DNA of 64,000 nt. Source: 3-1-20CM-4-69-9 sp963833655 (GTDB lineage: Bacteria; Actinomycetota; Thermoleophilia; Gaiellales; Gaiellaceae). Below are positions 8,528-16,821 of this stretch, piece by piece. The stretch lies in contig CAWHYL010000005.1 of the NCBI GenBank assembly GCA_963833655.1, positions 677,223-741,222 of the forward strand. Reading direction: 5' to 3'. Position 1 is the stretch's first letter, and every line of letters starts with the position of its first letter. The notes beneath the pieces are model-generated. The model did not search any database and had not been told where the DNA came from. It worked only from the letters and a program-made list of their open reading frames with translations. The position numbers and the translations under genes are program-made.

Positions 8528-9057
8528 TCGGCGTCCTAGTCTCCGGCGAAGGCTCGAACCTGCAGGCGCTCATCGACGCCGGGCTTTCGGTCGCCGCCGT
8601 CGCGTCAAACCGTCGCGGTGTCCGAGCGCTCGCGCGTGCGGAGGCAGCCGGGATTCCCGCGCGGGTCTTCGAGCTCGACGCCTACGCGGACCGCGCCGCC
8701 CGCGACCGCGAGCTGGCGGACTGGCTCCTGCTGCGCGGCGTCGACCTCGTCGTGCTCGCGGGCTACATGCACCTGTTGACGCCGCCGTTCCTCGACCGCT
8801 TCCCGAACCGGATCGTGAACGTGCATCCGTCGCTGCTCCCGGACTTTCCCGGAGCGCACGCGATCGACGATGCGCTCACGGCAGGCGTCGACACGACCGG
8901 CGTGACGGTCCACTTCGTCGACGAAGGCCTCGACACGGGCGCCGTGATCCGGCAGGAGCCGGTCAGCGTCGAGCCGCGCGGGACGCTCGTCGAGCGAATC
9001 CATGCCGTCGAGCACAGACTGCTGACCGAGGTGGTGGAAGAGCTGTGCGTGCGCTGA
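8524..9057 (+). CDS. purN: Phosphoribosylglycinamide formyltransferase (PurN)
   Basis: Transfers a formyl group from 10-formyl-THF to GAR. 177 aa. Motifs: VSGEGSNLQALID at the phosphate site, LAGYMHLLTPPFLD, then NVHPSLLPDFPG with the catalytic Asn-His pair and VTVHFVDEGLDTG with the catalytic Asp. A 4-nt overlap with purM fixes the GTG start. The 3' end overlaps purH by 13 nt. Confidence 0.95.
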   Translation: MIGVLVSGEGSNLQALIDAGLSVAAVASNRRGVRALARAEAAGIPARVFELDAYADRAARDRELADWLLLRGVDLVVLAGYMHLLTPPFLDRFPNRIVNVHPSLLPDFPGAHAIDDALTAGVDTTGVTVHFVDEGLDTGAVIRQEPVSVEPRGTLVERIHAVEHRLLTEVVEELCVR

Positions 9058-10580
9058 TCTCCGTCCACAACAAAGCCGGGCTCGACGGCTTTGCGCGAGG
9101 GCTGGCCGACCTCGGCTGGGAGCTCGTCGCCAGCGGCGGGACCGCGGACTTCCTCGAGCACGAGGTCGGAGTCGACGTCGACCGGGTCGAGAACCTCACC
9201 GGCTCGGCGGAGATGCTCGGCGGGCGGGTGAAGACGCTGCATCCGCGGATCCACGCGGCAATCCTCGCGCGACGTGACCACGCCGACGACGTCGCCACCC
9301 TTGCGGCCGAGGAGATCGAGCCGTTCGACCTCGTCTGCGTGAACCTCTACCCCTTCAGCGAGGTAGCCGGGCGCTACGGCGTGCGCGAGGAGGATGCGGT
9401 CGAGATGATCGACGTCGGCGGGCCGTCGATGCTGCGCGGGGCGGCGAAGAACTTCGCCTACTGCGCGCCGGTCTGCCGTCCGGAGCAGTACGACGCGCTC
9501 GTCCAGGAACTGCGCGAGCGCGGCGAGCTGTCGCTCGACACGCGGCGTGCGCTCGCCGCCGATGCGTTTGCGACGACGGCGGCGTACGAGGCCGCGATCG
9601 CGCGCTGGTTCGGGGACGTCGAGACGTTCCCGGAGACGCTCGTGACCGCGTATGCAAAGGTCGCCGAGCTTCGCTACGGCGAAAACCCGCACCAGCGCGG
9701 CGCCTACTACGCCGAGCAGGGGGCGCGCGTCCACCTCCTGTCCCGCGTCGAGCAACTGCACGGGAAGGAGCTGTCGCTGATCAACCTGCTCGACCTGTCG
9801 GCGGCGCGGCTGCTGCTGCGCGAGTTCGCGCTGCCGGCGTGCGTGATCGTCAAGCACGCGAACCCGTGCGGCGTCGCGGTCGCGGGGACGATCGAGGAGG
9901 CGTACGAGCGGGCGCTCGCGTCGGACCCGGTGTCGGCGTTCGGGATGGTGTGCGCCTTCAACCGTCCGGTCTCGGCGCCGCTCGGTGCGGCGCTGGCCGA
10001 GCGCTTCGTCGACGTCCTGTTCGCGCCGGAGTACGACGGCGCGGCGCTCGAGTCGCTCCAGCAGAAGCAGGCGATTCGGATCCTGCGCGACAAGGAGCGG
10101 CGCGGCTTCGCACGCGGTGAGCGCGACTTCAAGCGCGTCCTCGGGGGGTTGCTCGTTCAGGACCGCGACTGGGACATCGAGGATCGCGAGGGCATGGAGG
10201 TCGCGTGCGGCGACCCGAGCGAGGAGCTGTGGGGTGACCTGCTGTTCGCGTGGCGCGTCTGCAAGCACGTCGGCTCCAACGCGATCGTCATCGCCAAGAA
10301 CCTCGCGACCATCGGCATCGGCGGCGGCCAGACGAGCCGCGTCGACGCGGTCAAGCTCGCGCTCGACAAGGCCCGCGAGCACGGCCACGACACGCACGGC
10401 GCAGTGCTCGCCTCAGACGCGTTCTTCCCGTTCGCGGACGGGCCTCAGGCCGCGCTCGATGCAGGGGTCACGGCGATCATCCAGCCGGGAGGTTCGAAGC
10501 GGGACGACGAAGTCGTGGCACCGGTGCGCAGCGCGGGCGCGACGATGATCCTCACGGGCCGCCGCCACTTCCGCCACTAG
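9045..10580 (+). CDS. purH: Bifunctional AICAR transformylase/IMP cyclohydrolase (PurH)
   Basis: Last two steps to IMP. 511 aa. An N-terminal MGS-like IMP cyclohydrolase domain (LISVHNKAGLDGFARGL, ASGGTADFL, GRVKTLHPRIHAAIL) spans about residues 1-130. The AICAR transformylase domain has LRYGENPHQRGAYY, VIVKHANPCG near 270 and GGGQTSRVDAVKLA. GTG start inside the end of purN. Final gene of the purMNH operon. Confidence 0.96.
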   Translation: MRALISVHNKAGLDGFARGLADLGWELVASGGTADFLEHEVGVDVDRVENLTGSAEMLGGRVKTLHPRIHAAILARRDHADDVATLAAEEIEPFDLVCVNLYPFSEVAGRYGVREEDAVEMIDVGGPSMLRGAAKNFAYCAPVCRPEQYDALVQELRERGELSLDTRRALAADAFATTAAYEAAIARWFGDVETFPETLVTAYAKVAELRYGENPHQRGAYYAEQGARVHLLSRVEQLHGKELSLINLLDLSAARLLLREFALPACVIVKHANPCGVAVAGTIEEAYERALASDPVSAFGMVCAFNRPVSAPLGAALAERFVDVLFAPEYDGAALESLQQKQAIRILRDKERRGFARGERDFKRVLGGLLVQDRDWDIEDREGMEVACGDPSEELWGDLLFAWRVCKHVGSNAIVIAKNLATIGIGGGQTSRVDAVKLALDKAREHGHDTHGAVLASDAFFPFADGPQAALDAGVTAIIQPGGSKRDDEVVAPVRSAGATMILTGRRHFRH

Positions 10581-10633
10581 CCCGCTTGCGACGCCGCGGA
10601 TACGGGCGTCACTTGTTGTCGCGCGCGGATCTC

Positions 10634-11182
10634 CTAGAGCTCGTCCGGCGTAGCCATCCGGTAGAAGTACGGCCCGCTCGCCTGCGAGACCGCGAAGATC
10701 AGCGCGATCCCCTGCTCCTGCACCCCGGTCTTGTCCATCCCGCCGGCATAGACGGGGTCATAGCCTGCGTCGCGGATCAGCTGCTCGACCACGTCGCGCG
10801 CTTCCTCCTCGCCGCTCCAGATGTTCGACGGCCGGCTCCTCGCGCTGTCGATCTGGTCGTACAGTCGCGCGAAATTGAGGTTGAAGGACTTCGCCGTCGG
10901 GCCGTTCGTCTTCGACTTGACGAACTCCGCATTCGAGGAGAAGCCGTCCGGCGGCTCCGAGCCAATCAGGTTCGTCGCATCGATGACCGTCTTGCCGTTC
11001 CAGCCGCTGACCTTGTCGAACGCATCCGCGATCGCACCGCCCGGAACCGCCACGAGGACGACATCGGCGTCCGTCACGTCGCCGCCGTCCTGGCCGATCC
11101 GCGTGACGTCGTGTCCTGCGCGCTCCCAACGGTCGGCAAGCCCGCCGCCGACGTTTCCCCTGCCAACAACCGCGATCTTCAT
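10634..11182 (-). CDS. NADPH-dependent F420 reductase-like (NpdG-type) oxidoreductase
   Basis: 182 aa Rossmann protein. MKIAVVGRGNVGGGLADRWE is the dinucleotide-binding GxGxxG, then DADVVLVAVPGGAIADA and TVIDATNLIG. The family (F420_oxidored) moves hydride between NADP(H) and F420, or acts in related reductases; F420 use is inference. The C-terminal segment (ASGPYFYRMATPDEL) forms a short helical cap. Convergent with purH and divergent from the cystathionine beta-synthase. Confidence 0.8.
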   Translation of the reverse strand: MKIAVVGRGNVGGGLADRWERAGHDVTRIGQDGGDVTDADVVLVAVPGGAIADAFDKVSGWNGKTVIDATNLIGSEPPDGFSSNAEFVKSKTNGPTAKSFNLNFARLYDQIDSARSRPSNIWSGEEEARDVVEQLIRDAGYDPVYAGGMDKTGVQEQGIALIFAVSQASGPYFYRMATPDEL

Positions 11183-11225
11183 GGCGCTCCCCCTCAGTCG
11201 TTTCCGAAACTATTCCCGCGCCGAG

Positions 11226-11231
11226 TACGCT
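11226..11231 (+). promoter_or_regulatory. -10 box TACGCT for cystathionine beta-synthase
   Basis: TACGCT ends 9 nt before GTG 11241. This picks that GTG over the much longer open frame upstream. Confidence 0.4.
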
Positions 11232-11240
11232 TCCGCGGCA

Positions 11241-12644
11241 GTGGCCCGCGAGTACTCCTCGGTCCTCGAGCTCGTCGGCAATACGCCGATCGTCCGCCTG
11301 GACGCGCTCGGGCGCGGCGTGCAGCCGACGCTGCTCGCGAAGCTCGAGTATCTGAATCCCGGCGGCTCGGTCAAGGACCGGATCGGGCTCGCCATGATCG
11401 AGAAGGGCGAGCAGGAGGGGAAGCTGAGGCCGGGCGGCACGATCGTCGAACCGACTTCCGGAAACACGGGCGTCGGCCTCGCGATCGCGGCGGCGCAGAA
11501 GGGCTACCGCTGCATCTTCGTCATGCCGGACAAGATGAGCCAGGAGAAGATCTCGATGCTCCGGGCCTACGGCGCGGAAGTGGTGATCACTCCCACCGCC
11601 GTCGACCACGACTCACCGGAGTCGTACTACTCCGTCTCGGATCGCCTCGCCGAGGAGATCCCCGGCGGCTTCAAGCCGGATCAGTACTCGAACATGTCGA
11701 ACCCCGAGGCGCACTATCGCGTCACCGGGCCGGAGATCTGGGAGCAGACCGGCGGCGAGATCGATGCGGTCGTCATCTCCGTCGGCACCGGCGGGACGAT
11801 CTCCGGCGTCGGCCGGTACTTCAAGCAGCGGAAGCCGGAGGTGCTGATCGTCGGCGCGGATCCCGAGGGCTCCGTCTACACCGCGCACGACGAGAGCGAC
11901 GTCCACCCGTACTTCGTCGAGGGGATCGGCAAGGACACATGGCCCGAGACGATGGATCCTGACGTCGTCGACGAGTGGGTCCGCGTCTCCGACCGCGACT
12001 CGTTCCTCACCGCCCGACGGCTCGCGCGAGAGGAAGGGCTGCTCGTCGGTGGCTCCGGCGGCACGACGGTGTGGGCGGCGCTCGAGGTTGCGAAGCGTTT
12101 CGGCCCCGACGCGACGATCCTGACGATGATCCCCGACTCCGGCCGCTCGTACATGTCGAAGTTCTACGACGACAACTGGATGCTCGAGCACGGGTTCGTC
12201 GAGCGGCGTGTGCCACCGCCGACGGTCTCGGAGCTGCTGCGGTCGAAACGAGCGGAGGAGACGGAGGTGCCAGCGCTCGTCACGATCGCCGCGCACCAGA
12301 AGGTCGGCGAGGCGATCGACGTGATGCAGCGCTATTCGATCTCGCAGCTTCCGGTCGTGCGCGACGGCAGCGTGGCATCGCTCGCCGACGTAATCGGCTC
12401 GCTGCAGGACCGCGACCTGCTCGACCGCGTGTTCAAGAACCCGGACGCCCTGCACGAGGACGTCGCCGCGGCGATGCAACCGCCGCTCGCCGCGGTCGAC
12501 GCGAACCAGACGCTCGACGAGGTGTTCGCGACCCTCACCGGCCGCACGAACGCCGTCGTCGTGGCGACGGACGGCAAGCCGGTCGGCGTGTTGACGCGCT
12601 CCGACCTGCTGGAGTACCTGGCGCACCAGCGCCAGATCGTGTAG
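11241..12644 (+). CDS. Cystathionine beta-synthase with C-terminal CBS pair
   Basis: PLP enzyme joining serine and homocysteine to cystathionine. 467 aa. Residues 1-320 are a fold-type II beta-family domain: PLP lysine in NPGGSVKDR (K45), TSGNTGVGLA near 71 and GTGGTISGVG for phosphate binding. Residues about 335-467 hold two CBS motifs (VGEAIDVMQRYSISQLPVVRDG, RTNAVVVATDGKPVGVLTRSDLLEYL), which usually bind adenosyl ligands. The O-acetylserine sulfhydrylase alternative is weaker because CysK lacks CBS domains. With the metB/mccB-like gene at 16.8 kb this suggests reverse transsulfuration. Confidence 0.9.
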   Translation: MAREYSSVLELVGNTPIVRLDALGRGVQPTLLAKLEYLNPGGSVKDRIGLAMIEKGEQEGKLRPGGTIVEPTSGNTGVGLAIAAAQKGYRCIFVMPDKMSQEKISMLRAYGAEVVITPTAVDHDSPESYYSVSDRLAEEIPGGFKPDQYSNMSNPEAHYRVTGPEIWEQTGGEIDAVVISVGTGGTISGVGRYFKQRKPEVLIVGADPEGSVYTAHDESDVHPYFVEGIGKDTWPETMDPDVVDEWVRVSDRDSFLTARRLAREEGLLVGGSGGTTVWAALEVAKRFGPDATILTMIPDSGRSYMSKFYDDNWMLEHGFVERRVPPPTVSELLRSKRAEETEVPALVTIAAHQKVGEAIDVMQRYSISQLPVVRDGSVASLADVIGSLQDRDLLDRVFKNPDALHEDVAAAMQPPLAAVDANQTLDEVFATLTGRTNAVVVATDGKPVGVLTRSDLLEYLAHQRQIV

Positions 12645-12647
12645 CCG

Positions 12648-13073
12648 CTAGACCCGCTCGAGCCCTTCGTGCGCCAGCTCGAGCGTCTCGATCGCGACGT
12701 CGTTCCCCTTCGCGTCGAGCGTCGGCCCGATGTACTTGCAGGGCCAGCTGTCGACGAAGTTCCAGCGCACCTGCTCCTGCCCCTGGTCGTCGAGCAGGAC
12801 AACGGAGCCGTTGCGGCGCTGGATGTTCCCGTCGAGCACTTGCTTGTGCCAGTTCCACCACTCCAGGTCACGGGTGACGCCGCGCTTGAGGACGATGTTC
12901 GTATACCTGTGGACGCCGGGAATTTTCCGCACCCGCAGCGCCTCGCCTCCCTCGCGGTAGTCGATCGCCTCGACCTCGCTCTCGAGGCCGCTCACCTCGG
13001 CGAAGCTCGCTCCGGCCATGCCGTCGATCTCGACGCGGAAGTTGAAAGCCTTGTACGGGTCGTGGCGTGCCAT
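12648..13073 (-). CDS. T4 gp19-like phage/contractile-system tail tube protein
   Basis: 141 aa, the normal length for this family. MARHDPYKAFNFRVEIDG, FAEVSGLESEVEAIDYREGG, KIPGVHRYTNIVLKRGVTRD and WKH-type LEWWNWHKQVLDG are typical of tail tube subunits of phages and extracellular contractile injection systems. The ATG at 13073 begins the conserved core; a longer Arg-rich extension is rejected. No sheath, baseplate or other tail gene lies within 12 kb either side, so this is a solitary copy whose role is unclear. Confidence 0.85.
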   Translation of the reverse strand: MARHDPYKAFNFRVEIDGMAGASFAEVSGLESEVEAIDYREGGEALRVRKIPGVHRYTNIVLKRGVTRDLEWWNWHKQVLDGNIQRRNGSVVLLDDQGQEQVRWNFVDSWPCKYIGPTLDAKGNDVAIETLELAHEGLERV

Positions 13074-13075
13074 CG

Positions 13076-13402
13076 CTACAAGTCTGCAACGAGGGCCCAG
13101 CGGGCGAAAGGCGCGTCGGCGCCTGCCAGCTCTCGCGGGCAGATGTACTCCGCGAGCTCGTCCTTCCGGCGCCAGACGGCGAGCACCTCTGGATCCTCGT
13201 GCGCGTCGGCAACGGCATGCTCGCTCGACCACTCGAGCACAACGAGCAGCTCGCCGCGCCCGGTTCGGATCAGCGGTGCCGGCCGGCTTGTGACGTGGCC
13301 GCGGCGCCGCAGCGTTACGAGGTCGTCGTGCAGGAGCCGCGCCAGCGCGTCGTCTTGCCCGCTGCGCGGCCGGTACGCGGCAAGCGCGAGCTCGGTCGCC
13401 AT
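13076..13402 (-). CDS. Small stress/antibiotic-monooxygenase-like protein, unknown
   Basis: 108 aa, starting MATELALAAYRPRSGQDDAL. An alpha-beta ferredoxin-like pattern (RLLHDDLVTLRRRGHV, ELLVVLEWSSEHAVADAHED, VLAVWRRKDELAEYI) resembles ABM/DABB-type dimeric barrels, but no catalytic residue can be named. Two bases separate its stop from the tail-tube start, so they may be cotranscribed. Divergent from bolA, with 30 bp between starts. Confidence 0.6.
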   Translation of the reverse strand: MATELALAAYRPRSGQDDALARLLHDDLVTLRRRGHVTSRPAPLIRTGRGELLVVLEWSSEHAVADAHEDPEVLAVWRRKDELAEYICPRELAGADAPFARWALVADL

Positions 13403-13420
13403 GGTGAGGATTCTCGCGGC

Positions 13421-13426
13421 TACCAT
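13421..13426 (+). promoter_or_regulatory. -10 box TACCAT for bolA
   Basis: Ends 6 nt before ATG 13433. It rules out the longer upstream frame that runs antisense through the neighbouring gene. Confidence 0.45.
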
Positions 13427-13432
13427 CGCGAC

Positions 13433-13666
13433 ATGGCGATCGAACCGCTGCAGCACCTGCTGCAACAGGCGTTTCCCGACGCGACCGAGGTGCGAGTCGA
13501 GGACCGCACCGGCGGCGGCGACCACTTCCAGGTGATCGTCTCGTCGCCGCGCTTCGATGGGCTGCCGTTGCTCGAGCAGCACCGTCTCGTCAACGACGCG
13601 CTGGCCGAACCGCTGCGCGACGGCACCATCCACGAGCTCCGGATCAAGACGAAAGGAAGCGGATGA
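13433..13666 (+). CDS. BolA/IbaG-family protein
   Basis: 77 aa, complete for a small BolA. TEVRVEDRTGGGDHFQVIVSS followed by the helix-turn FDGLPLLEQHRLVNDALAEPL and the C-terminal IHELRIKTK matches the family (class II KH-like fold). BolA proteins form Fe-S-bridged heterodimers with monothiol glutaredoxins, and the next gene is exactly such a glutaredoxin, overlapping it by 4 nt. Confidence 0.92.
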   Translation: MAIEPLQHLLQQAFPDATEVRVEDRTGGGDHFQVIVSSPRFDGLPLLEQHRLVNDALAEPLRDGTIHELRIKTKGSG

Positions 13667-14025
13667 ACGACTTGCGACAGCGGATTCAGGACGTGATCGA
13701 GAACGAGCCGGTTGCCCTCTTCATGAAAGGGACGCCGCAGTTCGTCATGTGCGGGAACTCCGATCGCGCGCTGCGGGCGCTGCGCGAGGCGGGCGCGCCG
13801 GTCACGGCGGTCGACGTCCTTCCCGATCCGGCGATTCGCCAGGAGCTCTCGACGATCTCCGGCTGGCCGACGATCCCCCAGGTCTTCGTCAAGGGCGAGC
13901 TGATCGGCGGCGCCGACATCGTGGAGGAGCTGGCGGCCGCCGGCGAGCTCGAGCCGAAGCTGGAGTCGTCGCTCGGGCCTGACTACCGCGAGGCGCGGGC
14001 CGAGCAGACCGCCGCGGTGCTCTAG
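13663..14025 (+). CDS. grxD: Monothiol glutaredoxin (Grx4/GrxD family)
   Basis: 120 aa cytosolic Fe-S carrier. Family core: IENEPVALFMKGTPQFVMCGNS, TAVDVLPDPAIRQEL, SGWPTIPQVFVKGELIGGADIV, with the TIP glutathione-binding cis-proline. The active site reads CGNS rather than the canonical CGFS; the cysteine is kept. Start overlaps bolA (ATGA), supporting a BolA-Grx complex. A C-terminal extension of about 15 residues is slightly longer than usual. Confidence 0.92.
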   Translation: MNDLRQRIQDVIENEPVALFMKGTPQFVMCGNSDRALRALREAGAPVTAVDVLPDPAIRQELSTISGWPTIPQVFVKGELIGGADIVEELAAAGELEPKLESSLGPDYREARAEQTAAVL

Positions 14026-14040
14026 CCACAAAACCCGCAC

Positions 14041-14046
14041 TATCCT
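14041..14046 (+). promoter_or_regulatory. -10 box TATCCT for the GAF kinase gene
   Basis: TATCCT lies between the grx stop and GTG 14053, 6 nt before it. It gives the kinase its own leaderless transcript. Confidence 0.45.
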
Positions 14047-14052
14047 GCGCGC

Positions 14053-15231
14053 GTGGGATTCCCCGCCCAGGAGACCTCGACCGGAGCGCTGCGGAAGCTC
14101 CAGGCCGTCACCGACGCGGCGCTCGCGCACCTCGCGCTCGACGAGCTCCTCGACGAGCTGCTCGAACGCATCCGCGACGCGCTCGAGGCGGACACGTCGG
14201 CGCTCCTGATGCTCGACACCGAGCGCGAGGAGCTCGTCGCGCGCGCCGCGAAGGGTCTCGAGGAGGAAGTGGAGCGCGGGACGCGCATCCCCTATGGCAA
14301 GGGCTTCGCGGGCCGCATCGCGGCGACACGCGACATCGTGACGATCGAGGACGTCGACCACTCGTACGTCCTCAACCCGATCCTGCACGAGAAAGGAGTC
14401 AAGTCGCTCCTCGGTGCGCCGCTGCTCGTCGGCGACAGGGTGCTCGGTGTCGTGCACGTCGGCACGCTGACGCCGCGCCTCTTCAGCGCCGACGACGCCG
14501 AGCTCCTTCGGGTCGTCTCCGCCCGGGCGGCGATCGCTATCGACCGGGCGCTCGCCTACGACGAGGTCGTCCGCCTGACCCAGCTGCAGCGCGACTTCGT
14601 CTCGCTGGCGGCACACGAGCTACGCACGCCGGCGGCCACGGTGTACGGCCTCGCAGCGACCCTCGCTCACCGGCAGCTCGCACCCGAGATGGTGGCGCAG
14701 CTGCAGCAGACGCTGCACGAGCAAGCCGAGCGGATGAGCCGCCTGGTCGAGCAGCTGCTCGACATGTCGCGCCTCGATGCCGCCGCGATTCGCGTCAGCC
14801 CGGAGCGGATCGAGCTGAGAACGGAGCTCCAGCAGATCGTGCAGGCGACGGCGCTCGGTCGCGAGCACGAGGTCGAGATCGATGCGCCGGACAAGACCGT
14901 CACGGCCGACCGCGCGGTGCTGGAGCGCGTCGTCGGCAACCTGCTGACGAACGCGCTCCGTTACGGGGCGCCGCCGATCCGCATCGTCGCCCGCGAGACC
15001 GACTCGCAGCTCTGCATTTCCGTGTGCGACGGCGGCGCCGGGATCGACCCGGAGTTCGTGCCGCAGCTATTCGACCGCTTCCAGCGCAGCGACGCCGCCC
15101 GTCAGTCCGGCACGGGAGCCGGCCTCGGCCTGTCGATCGCGCGGTTGTACGCGCGCGCACACGGTGGCGACGTCGTCTACGAGCCTGACGAGGAAGCCGG
15201 CGCCCGCTTCGACCTCGTCCTGCCGACGTAG
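14053..15231 (+). CDS. GAF-domain sensor histidine kinase
   Basis: 392 aa, soluble. GAF domain about residues 20-165 (TSALLMLDTEREELVARAAK, IPYGKGFAGRIAAT, LLGAPLLVGDRVLGVVHVG). HisKA with H-box SLAAHELRTPAATVYG, phospho-acceptor His near 187. HATPase_c with N-box VVGNLLTNALRYG, G1 CDGGAGIDPEFV and G2 SGTGAGLGLSIARLYARAHGG. No membrane helix, so it senses a cytosolic ligand or partner. No response regulator is adjacent (orphan). Its 3' end overlaps the convergent methyltransferase gene by 55 nt. Confidence 0.93.
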   Translation: MGFPAQETSTGALRKLQAVTDAALAHLALDELLDELLERIRDALEADTSALLMLDTEREELVARAAKGLEEEVERGTRIPYGKGFAGRIAATRDIVTIEDVDHSYVLNPILHEKGVKSLLGAPLLVGDRVLGVVHVGTLTPRLFSADDAELLRVVSARAAIAIDRALAYDEVVRLTQLQRDFVSLAAHELRTPAATVYGLAATLAHRQLAPEMVAQLQQTLHEQAERMSRLVEQLLDMSRLDAAAIRVSPERIELRTELQQIVQATALGREHEVEIDAPDKTVTADRAVLERVVGNLLTNALRYGAPPIRIVARETDSQLCISVCDGGAGIDPEFVPQLFDRFQRSDAARQSGTGAGLGLSIARLYARAHGGDVVYEPDEEAGARFDLVLPT

Positions 15232-15821
15232 CGAAACCCGATCGGCCGGATGGCGCGGGCGTCGATCAGCGCCGCCTCCAGCCCCTCGCTCGCGGGGCCG
15301 TCCAGCCAGCGGTAGAAGTACGGCCTCCACTCGAAGTACAGCTCCTCGAAGCGCGCGTCGAGCGCGGCGCGCAGCGTCTCGTACGGATGGAGGCCGCTAT
15401 GGCGGCGATGCCACTCGCTCAAGTCGGGCGGGCCCTTCGGCTGGCGGCCGGCCGCGACGAGGAGTCGATGCTGCCGCTCGTACCAGTCGACGGACGGCTC
15501 GTCCATGTGGTTCCACGCGAACTCGTCGACGACGAGCAGCGGGGCGAGGCGTGCCAGCTTGTCGAGCGCCGGCTCGAGCGGATGCACGTGATGGAGGACA
15601 CGGCCCGCAACGACGGCACCGAACGGCCCGGGGTCCTCGAAATCCTCGAGCGTCACCCGGCGGTACAGCGGGCCGTCCGGAGCTTCCGGGTCGATCGCGA
15701 TCACGTCGTACCCGGCCGCGGCGACGCCGGGCGCGACCCCGCCCTCGTGGCCGCAGCCGACCTCGAGCACGCGCTGCGGCGCCGGCGGGAGGTGCGAAAG
15801 TGCGAACTCGATGAAGTCCAC
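15177..15821 (-). CDS. Class I SAM-dependent methyltransferase
   Basis: 214 aa. Motif I VLEVGCGHEGGVAPGVAAAG, motif II VIAIDPEAP, then FGAVVAGRVLHHVHPLEPALDKLARL (motif III region). The C-terminal half (DWYERQHRLLVAAGR, FEWRPYFYRWL) probably builds the substrate pocket; substrate unknown. GTG start at 15821 lies 11 nt inside the divergent YcaQ-like gene, and the 3' end overlaps the histidine kinase, so this gene overlaps a neighbour at both ends. Confidence 0.85.
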   Translation of the reverse strand: MDFIEFALSHLPPAPQRVLEVGCGHEGGVAPGVAAAGYDVIAIDPEAPDGPLYRRVTLEDFEDPGPFGAVVAGRVLHHVHPLEPALDKLARLAPLLVVDEFAWNHMDEPSVDWYERQHRLLVAAGRQPKGPPDLSEWHRRHSGLHPYETLRAALDARFEELYFEWRPYFYRWLDGPASEGLEAALIDARAIRPIGFRYVGRTRSKRAPASSSGS

Positions 15822-16821
15822 GGTCGTCAGCGTCGCACAGGCACGCCGCATCGCCGTGCACGCACAGCTGCTCGACGGGAACGCGACGAGCATCCTCGAC
15901 ACGGTCAGGACGCTCGGATTCCTCCAGATCGACCCGATCTCGACGGTCGCGCCGCCGCAGCATCTCGTGCTCTGGAGCCGCCTCGGATCCTTCGACACGG
16001 CGGAGCTCGACCGGCTGCTGTGGGAGGAGCGGAAGCTCTTCGAGTGGGCCGCGTTCATCCGGCCGATCGAGGACTACCCGTTGATCCGCGCGCGGATGCT
16101 GCGCCCGCGCGGGAAGCAGCTCTACGAGCAGCGCCAGGAGGCGTTCCTGAAGACGAACGCCCGCTTCAAACGCTTCGTCCTGAAGGAGCTCGAGGAACGA
16201 GGGCCTCTGGTCTCGCGCAAGATCGCAGCCGACCTGATGGTCTCCCGCGACCCGCACGACTGGTGGGGCAGCCGCAAGGTCGCGCTAATGCTGATGATCC
16301 TCGAGGCGCACGGCCTTGTCGCCGTGGTCGGCCGCCGCGGGAAGCAGCGCCTGTGGGATCTCGCCGAGCGCTGGTATCCGGACGTCGAGACGATCCCGTG
16401 GCCGGATGCGCAGCGACTGCTCGACGAGAAGCGCTGGCGATCGCTCGGCGTCCGCCTGACGAGAACCGGAGAGTGGGAAGCGCATCCAGATGCAAACGAC
16501 GATCCGGTGCCGCGGCGGACGACGTTCCTCTCGCCGTTCGACCGTTTGATCCACGACCGCGACCGCGCGCATGCGCTGTTCGACTTCTTCTACCGGCTCG
16601 AGATGTACGTCCCGAAGGCGAAGCGGGAATACGGGTACTACGTACTGCCGATCCTACGGGGCGACCGGCTGGTCGGGCGCGTCGAGCCCGTGTTCGACCG
16701 CAGGGGCGGCGTGCTTCGCGTCGAGTCGCTGCACTGGGAGGCGGGCGCGAAAGCAGTCTCGCTCGCGACGCCACTGCGCGAGCTCGCGGCCTTCGTCGGC
16801 GCGGGTAGCATCGGGCACTGA
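15811..16821 (+). CDS. YcaQ/HTH_42-family DNA glycosylase-like winged-helix protein
   Basis: 336 aa. SVAQARRIAVHAQLL, LGFLQIDPISTVAPPQHLVLWSR and LFEWAAFIRPIEDYPL are hallmark blocks of the YcaQ family, whose studied members (E. coli YcaQ, Streptomyces AlkZ) unhook DNA crosslinks. The aromatic/acidic QIDPIS stretch corresponds to the catalytic QxD/QxQ region. The C-terminal part FLSPFDRLIHDRDRAHALFDFFYRLEMYVPKAKREYGYYVLP is also diagnostic. Start ATG 15811 shares 11 nt with the methyltransferase start. Its stop overlaps the next ATG (TGATG). Confidence 0.88.
   Translation: MKSTVVSVAQARRIAVHAQLLDGNATSILDTVRTLGFLQIDPISTVAPPQHLVLWSRLGSFDTAELDRLLWEERKLFEWAAFIRPIEDYPLIRARMLRPRGKQLYEQRQEAFLKTNARFKRFVLKELEERGPLVSRKIAADLMVSRDPHDWWGSRKVALMLMILEAHGLVAVVGRRGKQRLWDLAERWYPDVETIPWPDAQRLLDEKRWRSLGVRLTRTGEWEAHPDANDDPVPRRTTFLSPFDRLIHDRDRAHALFDFFYRLEMYVPKAKREYGYYVLPILRGDRLVGRVEPVFDRRGGVLRVESLHWEAGAKAVSLATPLRELAAFVGAGSIGH
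16806..16811 (+). promoter_or_regulatory. -10 box TAGCAT for the cystathionine gene
   Basis: Lies inside the last codons of the YcaQ-like gene, 9 nt before ATG 16821. The PLP enzyme can therefore be transcribed alone. Confidence 0.4.
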
